The notes under the pieces are model-generated. The model saw only the letters and a program-made list of their open reading frames with translations. It had not been told where the DNA came from and made no database searches. A DNA stretch of 64,000 bases from Streptomyces sp. WZ-12 (GTDB lineage: Bacteria > Actinomycetota > Actinomycetes > Streptomycetales > Streptomycetaceae), in NCBI RefSeq assembly GCF_028898845.1, contig NZ_CP118574.1, forward strand, positions 3,906,001 to 3,970,000. Direction: 5' to 3'. Both the position numbers and the translations under genes were made by a program. Shown in pieces: positions 9,251-17,743 of this stretch; within the stretch, counting starts at the first letter, position 1; each line of letters opens with the position of its first letter.

Positions 9251-10210
9251 GTGCTGGAAGAAGTGGAGCGTTGGCTGGCCGGCCGCTCCTGGTCCGCCGC
9301 GGACCGCCCGCTCACGCGGCTGCTGGAGGCCAAGCGCCAGACGGGCCAGACGGTCAGCGTGGTACTGCCCGCGCTCGACGAGGAGGCGACGGTCGGCGCC
9401 ATCGTCGCCGCGATCCACGCCGACCTGATGACCGGGGAGGTGCCGCTGGTCGACGAGCTGGTGGTGCTGGACTCGGGCTCCACCGACCACACCGCCGAGG
9501 TCGCCGCGGCGGCCGGCGCCCGGGTCGTCCACCGGGACAGCGTGCTGCCCCGTATTCCCGCGCTGCCCGGCAAGGGTGAGGTGCTCTGGCGCTCGCTGAT
9601 GGTGACCGGTGGCGACATCGTCTGCTTCGTCGACGCCGACCTGCGGGAGTTCTCCGCCACCTTCGTCTCGGGGATCGTCGGACCGCTGCTGACCGACCCG
9701 GACGTCCAGTTCGTCAAGGCGATGTACGACCGGCCGTTGGAGACCGGGCAGGGCCCGGCGCCGGGCCAGGGCGGGCGGGTCACCGAGCTGGTCGCCCGGC
9801 CGCTGCTCAACCTCCACTGGCCCCAACTGGCCGGCTTCGTGCAGCCGCTGGGCGGGGAGTACGCGGCCCGGCGCTCGCTGCTGGAGCGGCTGCCGTTCCC
9901 GGTCGGCTACGGCGTGGAGCTGGGCCTGCTGGTGGACGCCCTGCACACCGTCGGGCTGGACGCCCTGGCCCAGGTGGACGTCGGGGTCCGCAAGCACCGC
10001 CACCAGGGCGGCCAGGCGCTCGGCCGGATGGCCGCCGCCATCTACCGTACCGCCCAACTCCGGCTGGCCCGCGGCCACTTGATCCGCCCCCGGCTGACCC
10101 AGTTCGACCGCGGGGAGAACGGTTTCGTGCCGCACACGACCGCGGTGGACACCGAGGAGCGGCCCCCGATGGCGGAGATACCCGAATACGCGGAACGGCG
10201 GGCCGCCTGA
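9251..10210 (+). CDS. gpgS: Glucosyl-3-phosphoglycerate synthase
   Basis: This 319-aa GT81-family glycosyltransferase transfers glucose from UDP- or GDP-glucose to 3-phosphoglycerate, the first step to glucosylglycerate or methylglucose polysaccharide. Visible features are VSVVLPALDEEATVG near 36-50, the SGSTDHT loop, and the metal-binding DAD at 128-130 in CFVDADLREF. It has C-terminal acceptor-binding motifs similar to mycobacterial GpgS, and a similar length (324 aa in M. tuberculosis). The GTG start has GGAGAG 7-8 bp upstream. It lies 48 bp before otsA on the same strand. No GpgP-type phosphatase is nearby, so dephosphorylation must be done elsewhere. Confidence 0.92.
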   Translation: MLEEVERWLAGRSWSAADRPLTRLLEAKRQTGQTVSVVLPALDEEATVGAIVAAIHADLMTGEVPLVDELVVLDSGSTDHTAEVAAAAGARVVHRDSVLPRIPALPGKGEVLWRSLMVTGGDIVCFVDADLREFSATFVSGIVGPLLTDPDVQFVKAMYDRPLETGQGPAPGQGGRVTELVARPLLNLHWPQLAGFVQPLGGEYAARRSLLERLPFPVGYGVELGLLVDALHTVGLDALAQVDVGVRKHRHQGGQALGRMAAAIYRTAQLRLARGHLIRPRLTQFDRGENGFVPHTTAVDTEERPPMAEIPEYAERRAA

Positions 10211-10258
10211 GGGCGGTCCGTACGTTTGCGCGGTTCCCCGACGGGTTAATGTCGCGAC

Positions 10259-11764
10259 ATGGTCTCCGAGACGGTCTCCGAGCGCAGTCCGGTCCAGCCA
10301 GGTGCCGAGGTCCTCGTCGCGTCCAACCGCGGACCCGTGTCGTACGCCCTGGGAGCGGGCGGGGAACTGACCGCCAAGCGGGGCGGCGGGGGGCTGGTGT
10401 CGGGACTCTCGGCCATCGGGCCGGAGACAGACGCGGTGTGGGTCTGTGCCGCGCTCGGGGACGGCGACCGGGAGGCGGTGCGGCGGACCGGCGGGCCGCT
10501 GGACGTCGCGGACACCGGCGGGCAGCGCGTGCGGATGCTCGACATCCCGGCGGAGGTGCACGCCGCGGCCTACAACGGCATCGCCAACTCCGTGCTGTGG
10601 TTCGTCCACCACATGCTGTACCAGACGCCGCTGGAGCCGGCGTTCGACGCGGACTTCCGGGACCAGTGGGCGGCGTACGAGGCGTACAACGCGGCGTTCG
10701 CCGGCGCGCTCGCGGACTGCGCGGGCCCCGGGGCCGCGGTGCTGGTGCAGGACTACCACCTGGCGCTGGTGCCGGGGATGCTGCGCGAGGCCCGGCCGGA
10801 CGTGCGGATCGCGCACTTCTCGCACACCCCGTGGGCACCGCCGGAGTACTTCGCGATACTGCCCGACGACGTCCAACGGCGGCTGCTGCTCGGCATCTTG
10901 GGCGCCGACCGCGCCAACTTCCTGACCGAGCGCTGGGCGCGGGCGTTCACCGCCTGCTGCGAGCGGGCGCTGGGGCCGGACTGCACCGCGCACTGGCCGC
11001 GGCACGAGACGCCGAGCGTGGTCACGGTGGTGCCGGAGGAGAAGGCGCACCGGACCCGGATCGGGGTCCACGGGCTGGGCGCGGACGCGGAGTTCCTGCG
11101 GGAGCGGTCCCGGCGGCCGGACGTCGAGGAGCGGATGGCGGCGCTGCGCGAGCAGATCGGCGGGGCCGACCGGAAGACGATCGTCCGGGTGGACCGGACG
11201 GAGCTGTCCAAGAACATCGTGCGCGGGCTGCTGGCCTACCGGCGGCTGCTGGCCGACCGGCCGGAGTGGCGGGAGCGGGTGGTGCACCTCGCGTTCGCCT
11301 ACCCCTCGCGGCAGGACCTGGCCGTCTACCGCGACTACACCGCGCGGGTCGGCGCGCTCGCCGAGGAGATCAACGCGGAATACGGGACGGCCACCTGGCA
11401 GCCGGTGGTGCTGCACGTCAAGGACGACTTCGCGCGGTCGCTGGCGGCGTACCGGCTGGCGGACGTGGCGCTGGTCAACCCGATCCGGGACGGGATGAAC
11501 CTGGTCGCCAAGGAGGTGCCGGTGGTCTCCGACGCGGGGTGCGCCCTGGTCCTCTCCCGGGAGGCCGGCGCCTGGGAGGAGCTGGGCGCGGACGCGCTCA
11601 CGGTCAATCCGTACGACGTGGCGCAGACCGCGCGGGCGCTGCACGCGGGGCTGACGATGCCGGCCGGGGAGCGGGCCGCGCGCTGCGCCCGGTTGGCGGC
11701 CGCGGCGACGGCGCTGCCGCCCACGCGGTGGTTCCTGGAGCAACTGCGGGCACTGGGCGAGTGA
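10259..11764 (+). CDS. otsA: Alpha,alpha-trehalose-phosphate synthase
   Basis: This 501-aa GT20 enzyme makes trehalose-6-phosphate from nucleotide-glucose and glucose-6-phosphate. It shows the N-terminal VASNRGPVSY loop, VQDYHLALVP, the VDRTELSKNI segment and the C-terminal NPIRDGMNLVAKE signature that binds the nucleotide sugar. Length is normal for the family. It follows gpgS closely and probably shares its promoter. The matching phosphatase otsB lies 1.9 kb downstream on the opposite strand, so the two steps are not in one operon here. Confidence 0.95.
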   Translation: MVSETVSERSPVQPGAEVLVASNRGPVSYALGAGGELTAKRGGGGLVSGLSAIGPETDAVWVCAALGDGDREAVRRTGGPLDVADTGGQRVRMLDIPAEVHAAAYNGIANSVLWFVHHMLYQTPLEPAFDADFRDQWAAYEAYNAAFAGALADCAGPGAAVLVQDYHLALVPGMLREARPDVRIAHFSHTPWAPPEYFAILPDDVQRRLLLGILGADRANFLTERWARAFTACCERALGPDCTAHWPRHETPSVVTVVPEEKAHRTRIGVHGLGADAEFLRERSRRPDVEERMAALREQIGGADRKTIVRVDRTELSKNIVRGLLAYRRLLADRPEWRERVVHLAFAYPSRQDLAVYRDYTARVGALAEEINAEYGTATWQPVVLHVKDDFARSLAAYRLADVALVNPIRDGMNLVAKEVPVVSDAGCALVLSREAGAWEELGADALTVNPYDVAQTARALHAGLTMPAGERAARCARLAAAATALPPTRWFLEQLRALGE

Positions 11765-11831
11765 CCGCCGGCCGCCCGCGAGGGGTGCCCCGCCGGTAGA
11801 TCGTCAGCGGGCGGGGCTAGCGTGGTGGGCC

Positions 11832-12950
11832 GTGACAGTTTCCCCCCTCGCGGCGGCCGCGACCACGACGCTCGTCCCGGCCGCGGGCCCGCCCGCGCAG
11901 ACCCTCGCGGCCGGACTGCCGGAGCTCACCGCCGGCCGGCTGCTCGGCACCTGGCAGCCCGATCCGTACGCACTGGTCCTGATCGTCGTCCTGGGCGGCC
12001 TGTACGCCTGGGGCGTGGCGCGGCTGGCCCGGCGCGGGGAGCGCTGGCCGGCGGCCCGGGTGGTGGCGTTCGCCGGGCTGGGGCTGGGCGCGATCGCGGT
12101 GGCCACCATGTCGGGGCTGGCGGTCTACGACCACGAGCTGTTCTGGCCGGCCGCGGTGCAGAACATCGTGCTGGACCTGATCGCGCCGCTCGGCCTGGCG
12201 CTGGGCGACCCGCTGTCGCTGGCGCTCAGGGCGCTGCCGCCGGAGCGGCGCGCGGCCCGTTGGCTGCGCGCGACGGTCTCCGGCCGCCTGCTCCGCTTCC
12301 TGACCTTCCCGCTGGTCAGCACGGTGCTGGTGCTCTCCTCCGAGCTGGCGATCTACTTCACCCCGTACTTCCCCACGGCACTGCGGCACGGCCCGGTGCA
12401 CGAGCTGATGTACCTCCAACTGCTCGTGGTCGGCAGCCTCTTCGTGCTGCCGATGCTCACCCGGGAGGAGCTGCTGCCGTCGTGGTGCAGCCACCCGGTG
12501 CGGGCGCTGCTGGTGCTGGTGGACGGGCTGGTGGACGCGGTGCCCGGGATCGTGGTGATGACCAGCGGGACGCTGATCGCGGGCGGCTGGTACGCCACCC
12601 AGCACCGGCCGTGGGACCCGAGCCTCCAGCAGGACCAGATGATCGGCGGCGGACTGATGCTGACCATCGCGGAGTTGGTCGGACTGCCGTTCATGATCGC
12701 GGTGTTCGCGGAGTGGGTGCGCGACGAGCGGCGCAAGACGACGGCGTTGGACGCCCGGCTGGACCGGGAGCTGGCGGTGGCCGGACCGGCGGCGACGGCC
12801 CCGACGGCGGCAGCGGTGTCGGAGTCGGCGACAGCAGCGGTGTCGGCGGCCGCCAAGTCGGAAGCGGACGCTCCGCGGCCGGAGTTGACCCGGCCGTGGT
12901 GGGAGACCGATCAGGGCGAGGTCGGCGCGCGGTTCCGCGGGGAGCGCTAG
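11832..12950 (+). CDS. CtaG-like cytochrome c oxidase assembly membrane protein
   Basis: This 372-aa integral membrane protein of the caa3-type CtaG family is linked to copper insertion into cytochrome c oxidase. About eight hydrophobic helices occupy residues 40-300. The family signature region is visible as ELFWPAAVQNIVLDLIAPLGLALGDP, shown here only in outline, and further helices carry His and Met residues, for example LMYLQLLVVGSLFVLPML. The C-terminal 70 residues are Ala/Ser-rich and charged, likely cytoplasmic. The GTG start at 11832 has a weak ribosome binding site. No other oxidase gene is adjacent. Confidence 0.8.
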   Translation: MTVSPLAAAATTTLVPAAGPPAQTLAAGLPELTAGRLLGTWQPDPYALVLIVVLGGLYAWGVARLARRGERWPAARVVAFAGLGLGAIAVATMSGLAVYDHELFWPAAVQNIVLDLIAPLGLALGDPLSLALRALPPERRAARWLRATVSGRLLRFLTFPLVSTVLVLSSELAIYFTPYFPTALRHGPVHELMYLQLLVVGSLFVLPMLTREELLPSWCSHPVRALLVLVDGLVDAVPGIVVMTSGTLIAGGWYATQHRPWDPSLQQDQMIGGGLMLTIAELVGLPFMIAVFAEWVRDERRKTTALDARLDRELAVAGPAATAPTAAAVSESATAAVSAAAKSEADAPRPELTRPWWETDQGEVGARFRGER

Positions 12951-13034
12951 CCGGCGGGCGCGTCCGCCCCGCGGGTGCTCCCGCACGCGCCCGTGCCGCG
13001 GCTGGAGCGGGCCGAAGCGGGGTAGTCCTTGTCC

Positions 13035-13709
13035 ATGGCTCTCAGCGCACGGTCATGTTCCGCCCGGTGGGCCGCAGTTGCGGCCGTCACCGTCCTGGCG
13101 ACCACGGTCGCCGGGTGTTCGTCCGGGAAGAACAGCCCCGACTCCAAAGGCGGCAGTTCCGCCTCCTCCTCCGCGTCCGCACCGTCCGGGGCGATACCGG
13201 TCGGCCCCGGTCCGCAGTCCGCGTACACGGTGCAGCAGCAGCCCGCGCCCGGGAGCTGCCACGTCCACTACACGGCCGACAAGCAGCCGCTGCCCGACCC
13301 CAAGTGCACGCCCGGGGCGACCAATCCGAAGGTGACCCCGCAGACGGTGAAGGCCACGATCTGCAAGAGCGGTTACACCAAGGGCATCCGGCCGCCGGTG
13401 AGCATCACCAACCGGGAGAAGACCGCCAACGCCAAGTCGTACGGCTACACCGGCTCGTTGCACGACGCCGAGTACGACCACCTCATCAGCCTCCAGTTGG
13501 GCGGCGACCCCAACGACCCGCGCAACCTCTGGGTCGAGCCGCCGTCCCCGGGGCACAAGCCGGGCGCCGGGCCCAACAACCCCAAGGACGGCGTGGAGAA
13601 CAAGCTCAAGGCCGCCATCTGTGGCAACAAGGTCGAGCTGGCCAAGGCCCAGCAGGCCATCGCGCACGACTGGACGACGGCGCTGTCCTCCCTGGGACTC
13701 AAGGAGTAG
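13035..13709 (+). CDS. Lipoprotein with HNH-like DH...N motif
   Basis: This 224-aa exported lipoprotein has a lipobox TVAGC with acylated Cys28, then a Ser/Ala-rich spacer to about 60. The folded part has paired cysteines (75, 91, 110) and the stretch EYDHLISLQLGGDPNDPRNLW at about 146-166. The pattern DHxxxLxLGG...NLW is typical of secreted HNH/beta-beta-alpha nuclease-like domains, where His149 and Asn164 would be active-site residues. Nuclease activity is inference; no experiment on this family is known to me. ATG at 13035 is preferred to TTG at 13029. The stop overlaps the 3' end of the convergent otsB by 11 bp. Confidence 0.72.
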   Translation: MALSARSCSARWAAVAAVTVLATTVAGCSSGKNSPDSKGGSSASSSASAPSGAIPVGPGPQSAYTVQQQPAPGSCHVHYTADKQPLPDPKCTPGATNPKVTPQTVKATICKSGYTKGIRPPVSITNREKTANAKSYGYTGSLHDAEYDHLISLQLGGDPNDPRNLWVEPPSPGHKPGAGPNNPKDGVENKLKAAICGNKVELAKAQQAIAHDWTTALSSLGLKE

Positions 13710-14667
13710 CGGGCCCCCCGGGCCGCTCCGCCCCCGCCGGCTCCCCGGGCTCCTTCGGTGAGTCCTCGATCCGGTCGGCGAGGGCGTCGAGCAGGGCCAC
13801 CACTCCCCTGGGGCCGTCGACGACCAGGTCGGCGCGGTCGGCGAGTTCGGTGACCTCGCTGCTGCCGCTGCACACCAGGACGCCGCCGGTCCCCTCGGAG
13901 CGGAGCTTCTCGACGGCGCCGAAGGCGGCCAGGTCGCCGAGGTCGTCGCCGGCGTAGAGCACGGCGGCGGCCCCGGTCTCCTCCACCCAGTTGGCGAGCG
14001 CGACGCCCTTGTCCATGCCGGGCGGGCGCAACTCCAGTACCAGCCGGCCCGGTTCGACGATCAGGCCGTGTCGTTCGGCGAGCTCGGCCAGCGGCTCCCG
14101 GAGCTTGTCGAAGGCGCGCTGCGGATCGGCGGCGCGGCGGGTGTGCACGGCGACGGCCCGGCCGCCCTTGCGCTCCACCGCGGTCTCGACCCAGGTGCCG
14201 TGCCAGACCCCGGAACGGTCCAGCACGCCGGGGAGTTCGGCCTGCACGGCGGCGATGCCCGGATGCGGGGCGGGGGCGTGCAGGGCGCCGGTCGCGGCGT
14301 CCCAACGCTCGGCGCCGTAGTGGCCGAGGACGGAGAGGTGGGCCAGGCCCGGCACCCCGTCGAAGCCGCCGAGGCGGACCGCGACCGCGGCCGGGCGGCC
14401 GGTGATCACCGCGACCGCGCGCAGGTGCGGGGCGAGCCGGGCGAGGGCCCGGGCCGCGCCGGGGTGAGCGCGGGCCTTGGCCGGGTCGGGGACGATGTCG
14501 GCGAGCGTGCCGTCGAAGTCGAGGGCGACGACGGCGCGTTCGGGGTGGGCCAGCAGGGCGGTGAGGCCCGCGCGGCCGATTGCGGTGTCCGGGAGCGGGA
14601 CGGCGGACGGCGCCGGGGTGGGGTCCGGTACCGGATCGTTGGGTGGCGCGGCGTTCGGGGTGCCCAT
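13699..14667 (-). CDS. otsB: Trehalose-6-phosphate phosphatase
   Basis: This 322-aa HAD-superfamily enzyme removes phosphate from trehalose-6-phosphate. Motif I is ALDFDGTLAD with nucleophile Asp50 and general acid Asp52. Motif II is the VITGRP segment, the motif III lysine lies in the PGMDKGVAL run, and motif IV is AGDDLGDLAAF. The first ~30 residues are Pro-rich and probably disordered. It is convergent with the lipoprotein gene (11-bp overlap). Upstream on its strand lies a triple hairpin repeat and a DUF3263 gene. It completes the trehalose pathway with otsA. Confidence 0.93.
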   Translation of the reverse strand: MGTPNAAPPNDPVPDPTPAPSAVPLPDTAIGRAGLTALLAHPERAVVALDFDGTLADIVPDPAKARAHPGAARALARLAPHLRAVAVITGRPAAVAVRLGGFDGVPGLAHLSVLGHYGAERWDAATGALHAPAPHPGIAAVQAELPGVLDRSGVWHGTWVETAVERKGGRAVAVHTRRAADPQRAFDKLREPLAELAERHGLIVEPGRLVLELRPPGMDKGVALANWVEETGAAAVLYAGDDLGDLAAFGAVEKLRSEGTGGVLVCSGSSEVTELADRADLVVDGPRGVVALLDALADRIEDSPKEPGEPAGAERPGGPATP

Positions 14668-14730
14668 GACCCGACCCTACCGGCGGAACACGGGCGCACG
14701 CCGGGTGTACGGGCGCACAAAACCGGCGGG

Positions 14731-14873
14731 CCGGCGCGCAGCGCCGTCTTCTGGGGGTGGAGGTCGGGTGGCGGGAGGGAGGCCGGCGCGCAGCGCCGTC
14801 ATCTGGGGGCGGAGGTCGGGCGGCGGGAGGGAGGGCCGGCGCGCAGCGCCGTCTTCTGGGGGTGGAGGTCGGG
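14731..14873. repeat. Three imperfect 52-bp repeats with hairpins
   Basis: Copies start at 14731, 14783 and 14836 (periods 52 and 53). Each contains CGGCGCGCAGCGCCG, a 6-bp stem with a 3-nt loop, then TCxTCTGGGGGYGGAGGTCGGG and a GGCGGGAGGGAGG spacer. The third copy is cut at the DUF3263 stop codon. The array fills the gap between the DUF3263 stop and the otsB start, both on the minus strand. It could terminate the first transcript, sit in the otsB leader, or be a dispersed REP-like family. Confidence 0.85.
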
Positions 14874-15128
14874 TCAGCGTCGCGACCGGCGCGCGTCTCG
14901 TACGCGGCGCAGCCGGTTGACGGTCACCGGGTCGTGCTCCAGGGCGCGGGGGTCGTCGAGCAGCGCGTTGAGGAGCTGGTAGTAGCGGGTCGGGGAGATG
15001 CCGAGCTGCTCGCGGATGGCGCGTTCCTTGGCGCCGGGGCCGGGCCAGGAGCGGCGCTCGACGGCGAGGACCGCCTCGTCGCGGGCGGAGAGCCCGCGTG
15101 CGGCGCCCTCGTCGCTGCCGTCCGTCAT
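14874..15128 (-). CDS. DUF3263 family protein
   Basis: This 84-aa small cytoplasmic protein of unknown function is widespread in actinobacteria. It matches DUF3263 features: LSARDEAVLAVERRSWPGPGAKE, then IREQLGISPTRYYQLLNALLDDP, which resembles a helix-turn-helix able to bind DNA, and a basic C-terminus RLRRVRDARRSRR. The ATG at 15128 gives the family length; a longer frame further upstream is a shadow. It is preceded on its strand by the sugar-binding protein gene and may be cotranscribed with it. Confidence 0.85.
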   Translation of the reverse strand: MTDGSDEGAARGLSARDEAVLAVERRSWPGPGAKERAIREQLGISPTRYYQLLNALLDDPRALEHDPVTVNRLRRVRDARRSRR

Positions 15129-15235
15129 CCCGTCCCGCCGTCCCTGGTCACGCTTCCACGATAAGCCCACCGGCCCGGCGCCCGGCGGGTCGGGCCCGGC
15201 GGCTGGGCCGGGCCCGGGGCGGGCAAGGGGGGGCG

Positions 15236-16540
15236 CTACTGCGCGCTGTTGTCCGCCATGTCCGCGGTGTTCTGGATGTCGGTGAGGGTGGCGGAGGGGT
15301 TGCCCTGCGGGCCGACCGCGATGCCCATCCGGGCCTTGATGGTCTTGGAGACCAGCGGCCAGGAGGTCTTGGCGGACGGGTAGAAGTGCGCGGTGGGCAA
15401 CTGGTTGAGGAAGCCGTGCAGCTTGCTGAACTTGTCGTCGGCCAGCATCGCCTGGGAGGCGGAGGTGGTGACCGGCAGCAGGTTGTAGTCGGCGGAGAAC
15501 TTCAGCACGTTCTTCTCGCTGTAGACGAAGTTCAGGAACGTGCCGATCTGCTGGCGGTGGCCGTTCTGTTTGAAGGCCATCATCCAGTCGGCCACGCCCA
15601 TGGTGGCCTTGGCCTTGCCGTTGGGGCCGGGGAGTTCGACGGTGCCGTAGTCGATGCCCTTGGCCTCGGCCTGCTTCATCAGGGTGGGGTGGCCGTTGAG
15701 CATGCCGACGTTGCCGTCGGCGAAGGCGGCGAAGGCGTCCTCGCGGTTGACCTTGGCGGGGTCGCCGCCGGTGAGGTCCTTGCCGACGAGCTCCTTCTGG
15801 AGCCACTCGAAGGTCTTGACGTTCTCGGCCGAATTGATGCTGTATTTACCGATGTTGTCGGTGTAGTCACCGCCGCCGGCGAGCATCCACTGGAGCGTCT
15901 CGGCCTGGGTCTCCTCCGGGCCGAACGGCAGCGCGAAGGGCATCTTCACGCCGTGCGCCTTGAGCGCCTTGGCGTCGTTGACGATGTCGTTCCAGGTCTG
16001 CGGCGGGGAGGTGATGCCGGCGTCGGCGAACAGCTTCTTGTTGTAGAAGAGGCGCCGGGTGCTGGCCCCGAAGGGCATGCCGTACTGCTTCCGCTGGTAC
16101 TCGCCGGCCCCCGCGAGGGACGGCGTGAAGTCGGCCTGGACGGGGATGGAGAGCAGTTCGTCGGCGGTGTAGAGCTTGCCGTGGGCGGCGTAGTCGGCGT
16201 AGGCGCCGATCTGTGCCATGTCGGGGGCCTTGCCGGCGTGGACCAGGTCCTCGACCTTCTTGTCGACCTGGGTCCAGTTGTAGACCTGCACGTCGACCTT
16301 GATGCCGGGGTTCTGCTCCTCGAAGGCGTGCACGAGGTCGTCCCAGTAGTGCCGGGAGCTGTTGGCCTTACTGTCCCCGTAGTCCGCGGCGACCAGCGTG
16401 AGGGTCACGCCGTTGTCGCCGGAGCCGCTGCCGCAGCCGGTGAGAGTCAGGGTCAGGGCTGCGGTGAGTCCCGCCGCCGCCAGGCTCACGTACCGCCGTC
16501 GCACCGCTGTTACCGCCCCTTTGTCCCGAATTCCGCACAT
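15236..16540 (-). CDS. ABC sugar-binding lipoprotein (orphan)
   Basis: This 434-aa extracytoplasmic solute-binding protein belongs to the family 1 sugar-binding cluster. The signal peptide has a lipobox LTGC with lipid-anchored Cys36. The mature part has typical ligand-domain motifs such as FEEQNPGIKVDVQVYNW, APDMAQIGAYADYA and the GMPFGASTRRLFYNKKLF hinge region. No permease genes adjoin it, so it must use membrane partners elsewhere. It is divergent from nagK across a 270-bp region holding a dre site, which suggests an amino-sugar or chito-oligosaccharide ligand under DasR; this is inference. MsiK, encoded at 34.3 kb, could supply the ATPase. ATG at 16540 is preferred over a longer frame to 16618. 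Confidence 0.85.
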   Translation of the reverse strand: MCGIRDKGAVTAVRRRYVSLAAAGLTAALTLTLTGCGSGSGDNGVTLTLVAADYGDSKANSSRHYWDDLVHAFEEQNPGIKVDVQVYNWTQVDKKVEDLVHAGKAPDMAQIGAYADYAAHGKLYTADELLSIPVQADFTPSLAGAGEYQRKQYGMPFGASTRRLFYNKKLFADAGITSPPQTWNDIVNDAKALKAHGVKMPFALPFGPEETQAETLQWMLAGGGDYTDNIGKYSINSAENVKTFEWLQKELVGKDLTGGDPAKVNREDAFAAFADGNVGMLNGHPTLMKQAEAKGIDYGTVELPGPNGKAKATMGVADWMMAFKQNGHRQQIGTFLNFVYSEKNVLKFSADYNLLPVTTSASQAMLADDKFSKLHGFLNQLPTAHFYPSAKTSWPLVSKTIKARMGIAVGPQGNPSATLTDIQNTADMADNSAQ

Positions 16541-16766
16541 GCGGGTGTTCCCTCCGCCGCCTCGGGGATCGCCCTCGCACGACGCGGAACAGCGGGTCCC
16601 TCCACTGTCCCCCCACAAGGTCTACACCACCCACCCGCCACTTCCCTTATCGCCCCCGTCCGTTGTGCAGGTCGGGGCCCTCCGTGAGAGCGGGCGCGAC
16701 GCGGGGCGTGCCCGAGAGCGGGCAGCGGCACTCGACGGCGCCCGCGACGTGGCGATCAGCACGGTG

Positions 16767-16782
16767 AGTGGACTAGACCTTT
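16767..16782. promoter_or_regulatory. DasR-responsive element (dre) before nagK
   Basis: AGTGGACTAGACCTTT matches the 16-bp DasR consensus A(G/C)TGGTCTAGACCA(G/C)T at about 13 of 16 positions, including the CTAGACC core. It lies 29 bp before the nagK GTG and next to the likely -10 TTTATT at 16780-16785. DasR represses amino-sugar genes until GlcN-6-P or GlcNAc-6-P accumulates. S. coelicolor has a dre at the equivalent gene (from memory). Confidence 0.85.
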
Positions 16783-16810
16783 ATTGGGGGGTCGCGCGAC
16801 ACTGTCCCCC

Positions 16811-17743
16811 GTGAAACACGTCATCGCCCTTGATGTGGGCGGCACCGGAATGAAGGCCGCCCTCGCCGGGGCGGACGGCACCCTCCTGTACGAGGCGCGG
16901 CGCCCCACCGGGCGCGAGCGCGGCACCGCGGCGGTCGTCGAGACGATCCTCGGCTTCGCCGCCGACCTGCGCGACGCCGGCCGGGAGCGGTTCGGCAGCA
17001 CCGCGCTGGCCGCCGGCGTCGCCGTCCCCGGCATCGTCGACGAGACCACCGGCATCGCCACCTACTCCGCCAACCTCGGCTGGCGCGACCTCCCGCTGCG
17101 GACCCTGCTCTCCGAACGGCTCGGCGGGGTGCCGGTCGCGCTCGGCCACGACGTCCGCACCGGCGGCCTGGCCGAGGGCCGGATCGGCGCCGGCCGGGAC
17201 GCCGACCGCTTCCTCTTCGTCCCCCTGGGCACCGGGATCGCCGGCGCCATCGGGACCGGCGGCCGCATCGAGGCCGGCGCCCACGGGAGCGCCGGCGAGA
17301 TCGGCCACATCGTCGTCCGGCCCGGTGGGCGCCGGTGCGGCTGCGGCCAGCTCGGCTGCCTGGAGGCGGTGGCCTCGGCCGCGGCGGTGGGCCGCGACTG
17401 GGCTGAGGTCTGCGGCGATCCGCAGGCCGGCGCCGTCGACTGCGCCAAGGCCGTGGAGTCCGGCGACGCCCGCGCCCAGGAGGTCTGGCAGGGCGCCGTG
17501 GACGCGCTCGCCGACGGCCTGACCACCGCGCTCACCCTGCTCGACCCGCACACGATCATCATCGGCGGCGGGCTCGCGGAGGCCGGCGCCACGCTGTTCG
17601 CCCCACTGCGGGAGGCGGTACGGGCGCGCGTGACCTTCCAGCACCTCCCCTCGATCGTCCCGGCGGCCCTCGGGGACGCCGCCGGCTGCCTGGGCGCAGG
17701 ACTGCTCGCCTGGGATCTTCTCGCAACGGAGGTAACCGCCTGA
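16811..17743 (+). CDS. nagK: ROK-family N-acetylglucosamine/sugar kinase
   Basis: This 310-aa ROK kinase phosphorylates a hexose or amino sugar with ATP. The N-terminal phosphate loop is ALDVGGTGMKAAL (6-18). The ROK zinc site CGCGQLGCLE lies near residues 176-185. The C-terminal ATP loop contains TIIIGGGLAEAG. Gene order kinase-deacetylase and the dre site indicate GlcNAc as substrate, but ROK kinases are hard to assign by sequence. The GTG at 16811 begins the conserved KHVIALDVGGTG block. No Shine-Dalgarno is evident, and the leader is predicted to be short. The stop overlaps the nagA start by one base (TGATG), so translation is coupled. Confidence 0.88.
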   Translation: MKHVIALDVGGTGMKAALAGADGTLLYEARRPTGRERGTAAVVETILGFAADLRDAGRERFGSTALAAGVAVPGIVDETTGIATYSANLGWRDLPLRTLLSERLGGVPVALGHDVRTGGLAEGRIGAGRDADRFLFVPLGTGIAGAIGTGGRIEAGAHGSAGEIGHIVVRPGGRRCGCGQLGCLEAVASAAAVGRDWAEVCGDPQAGAVDCAKAVESGDARAQEVWQGAVDALADGLTTALTLLDPHTIIIGGGLAEAGATLFAPLREAVRARVTFQHLPSIVPAALGDAAGCLGAGLLAWDLLATEVTA

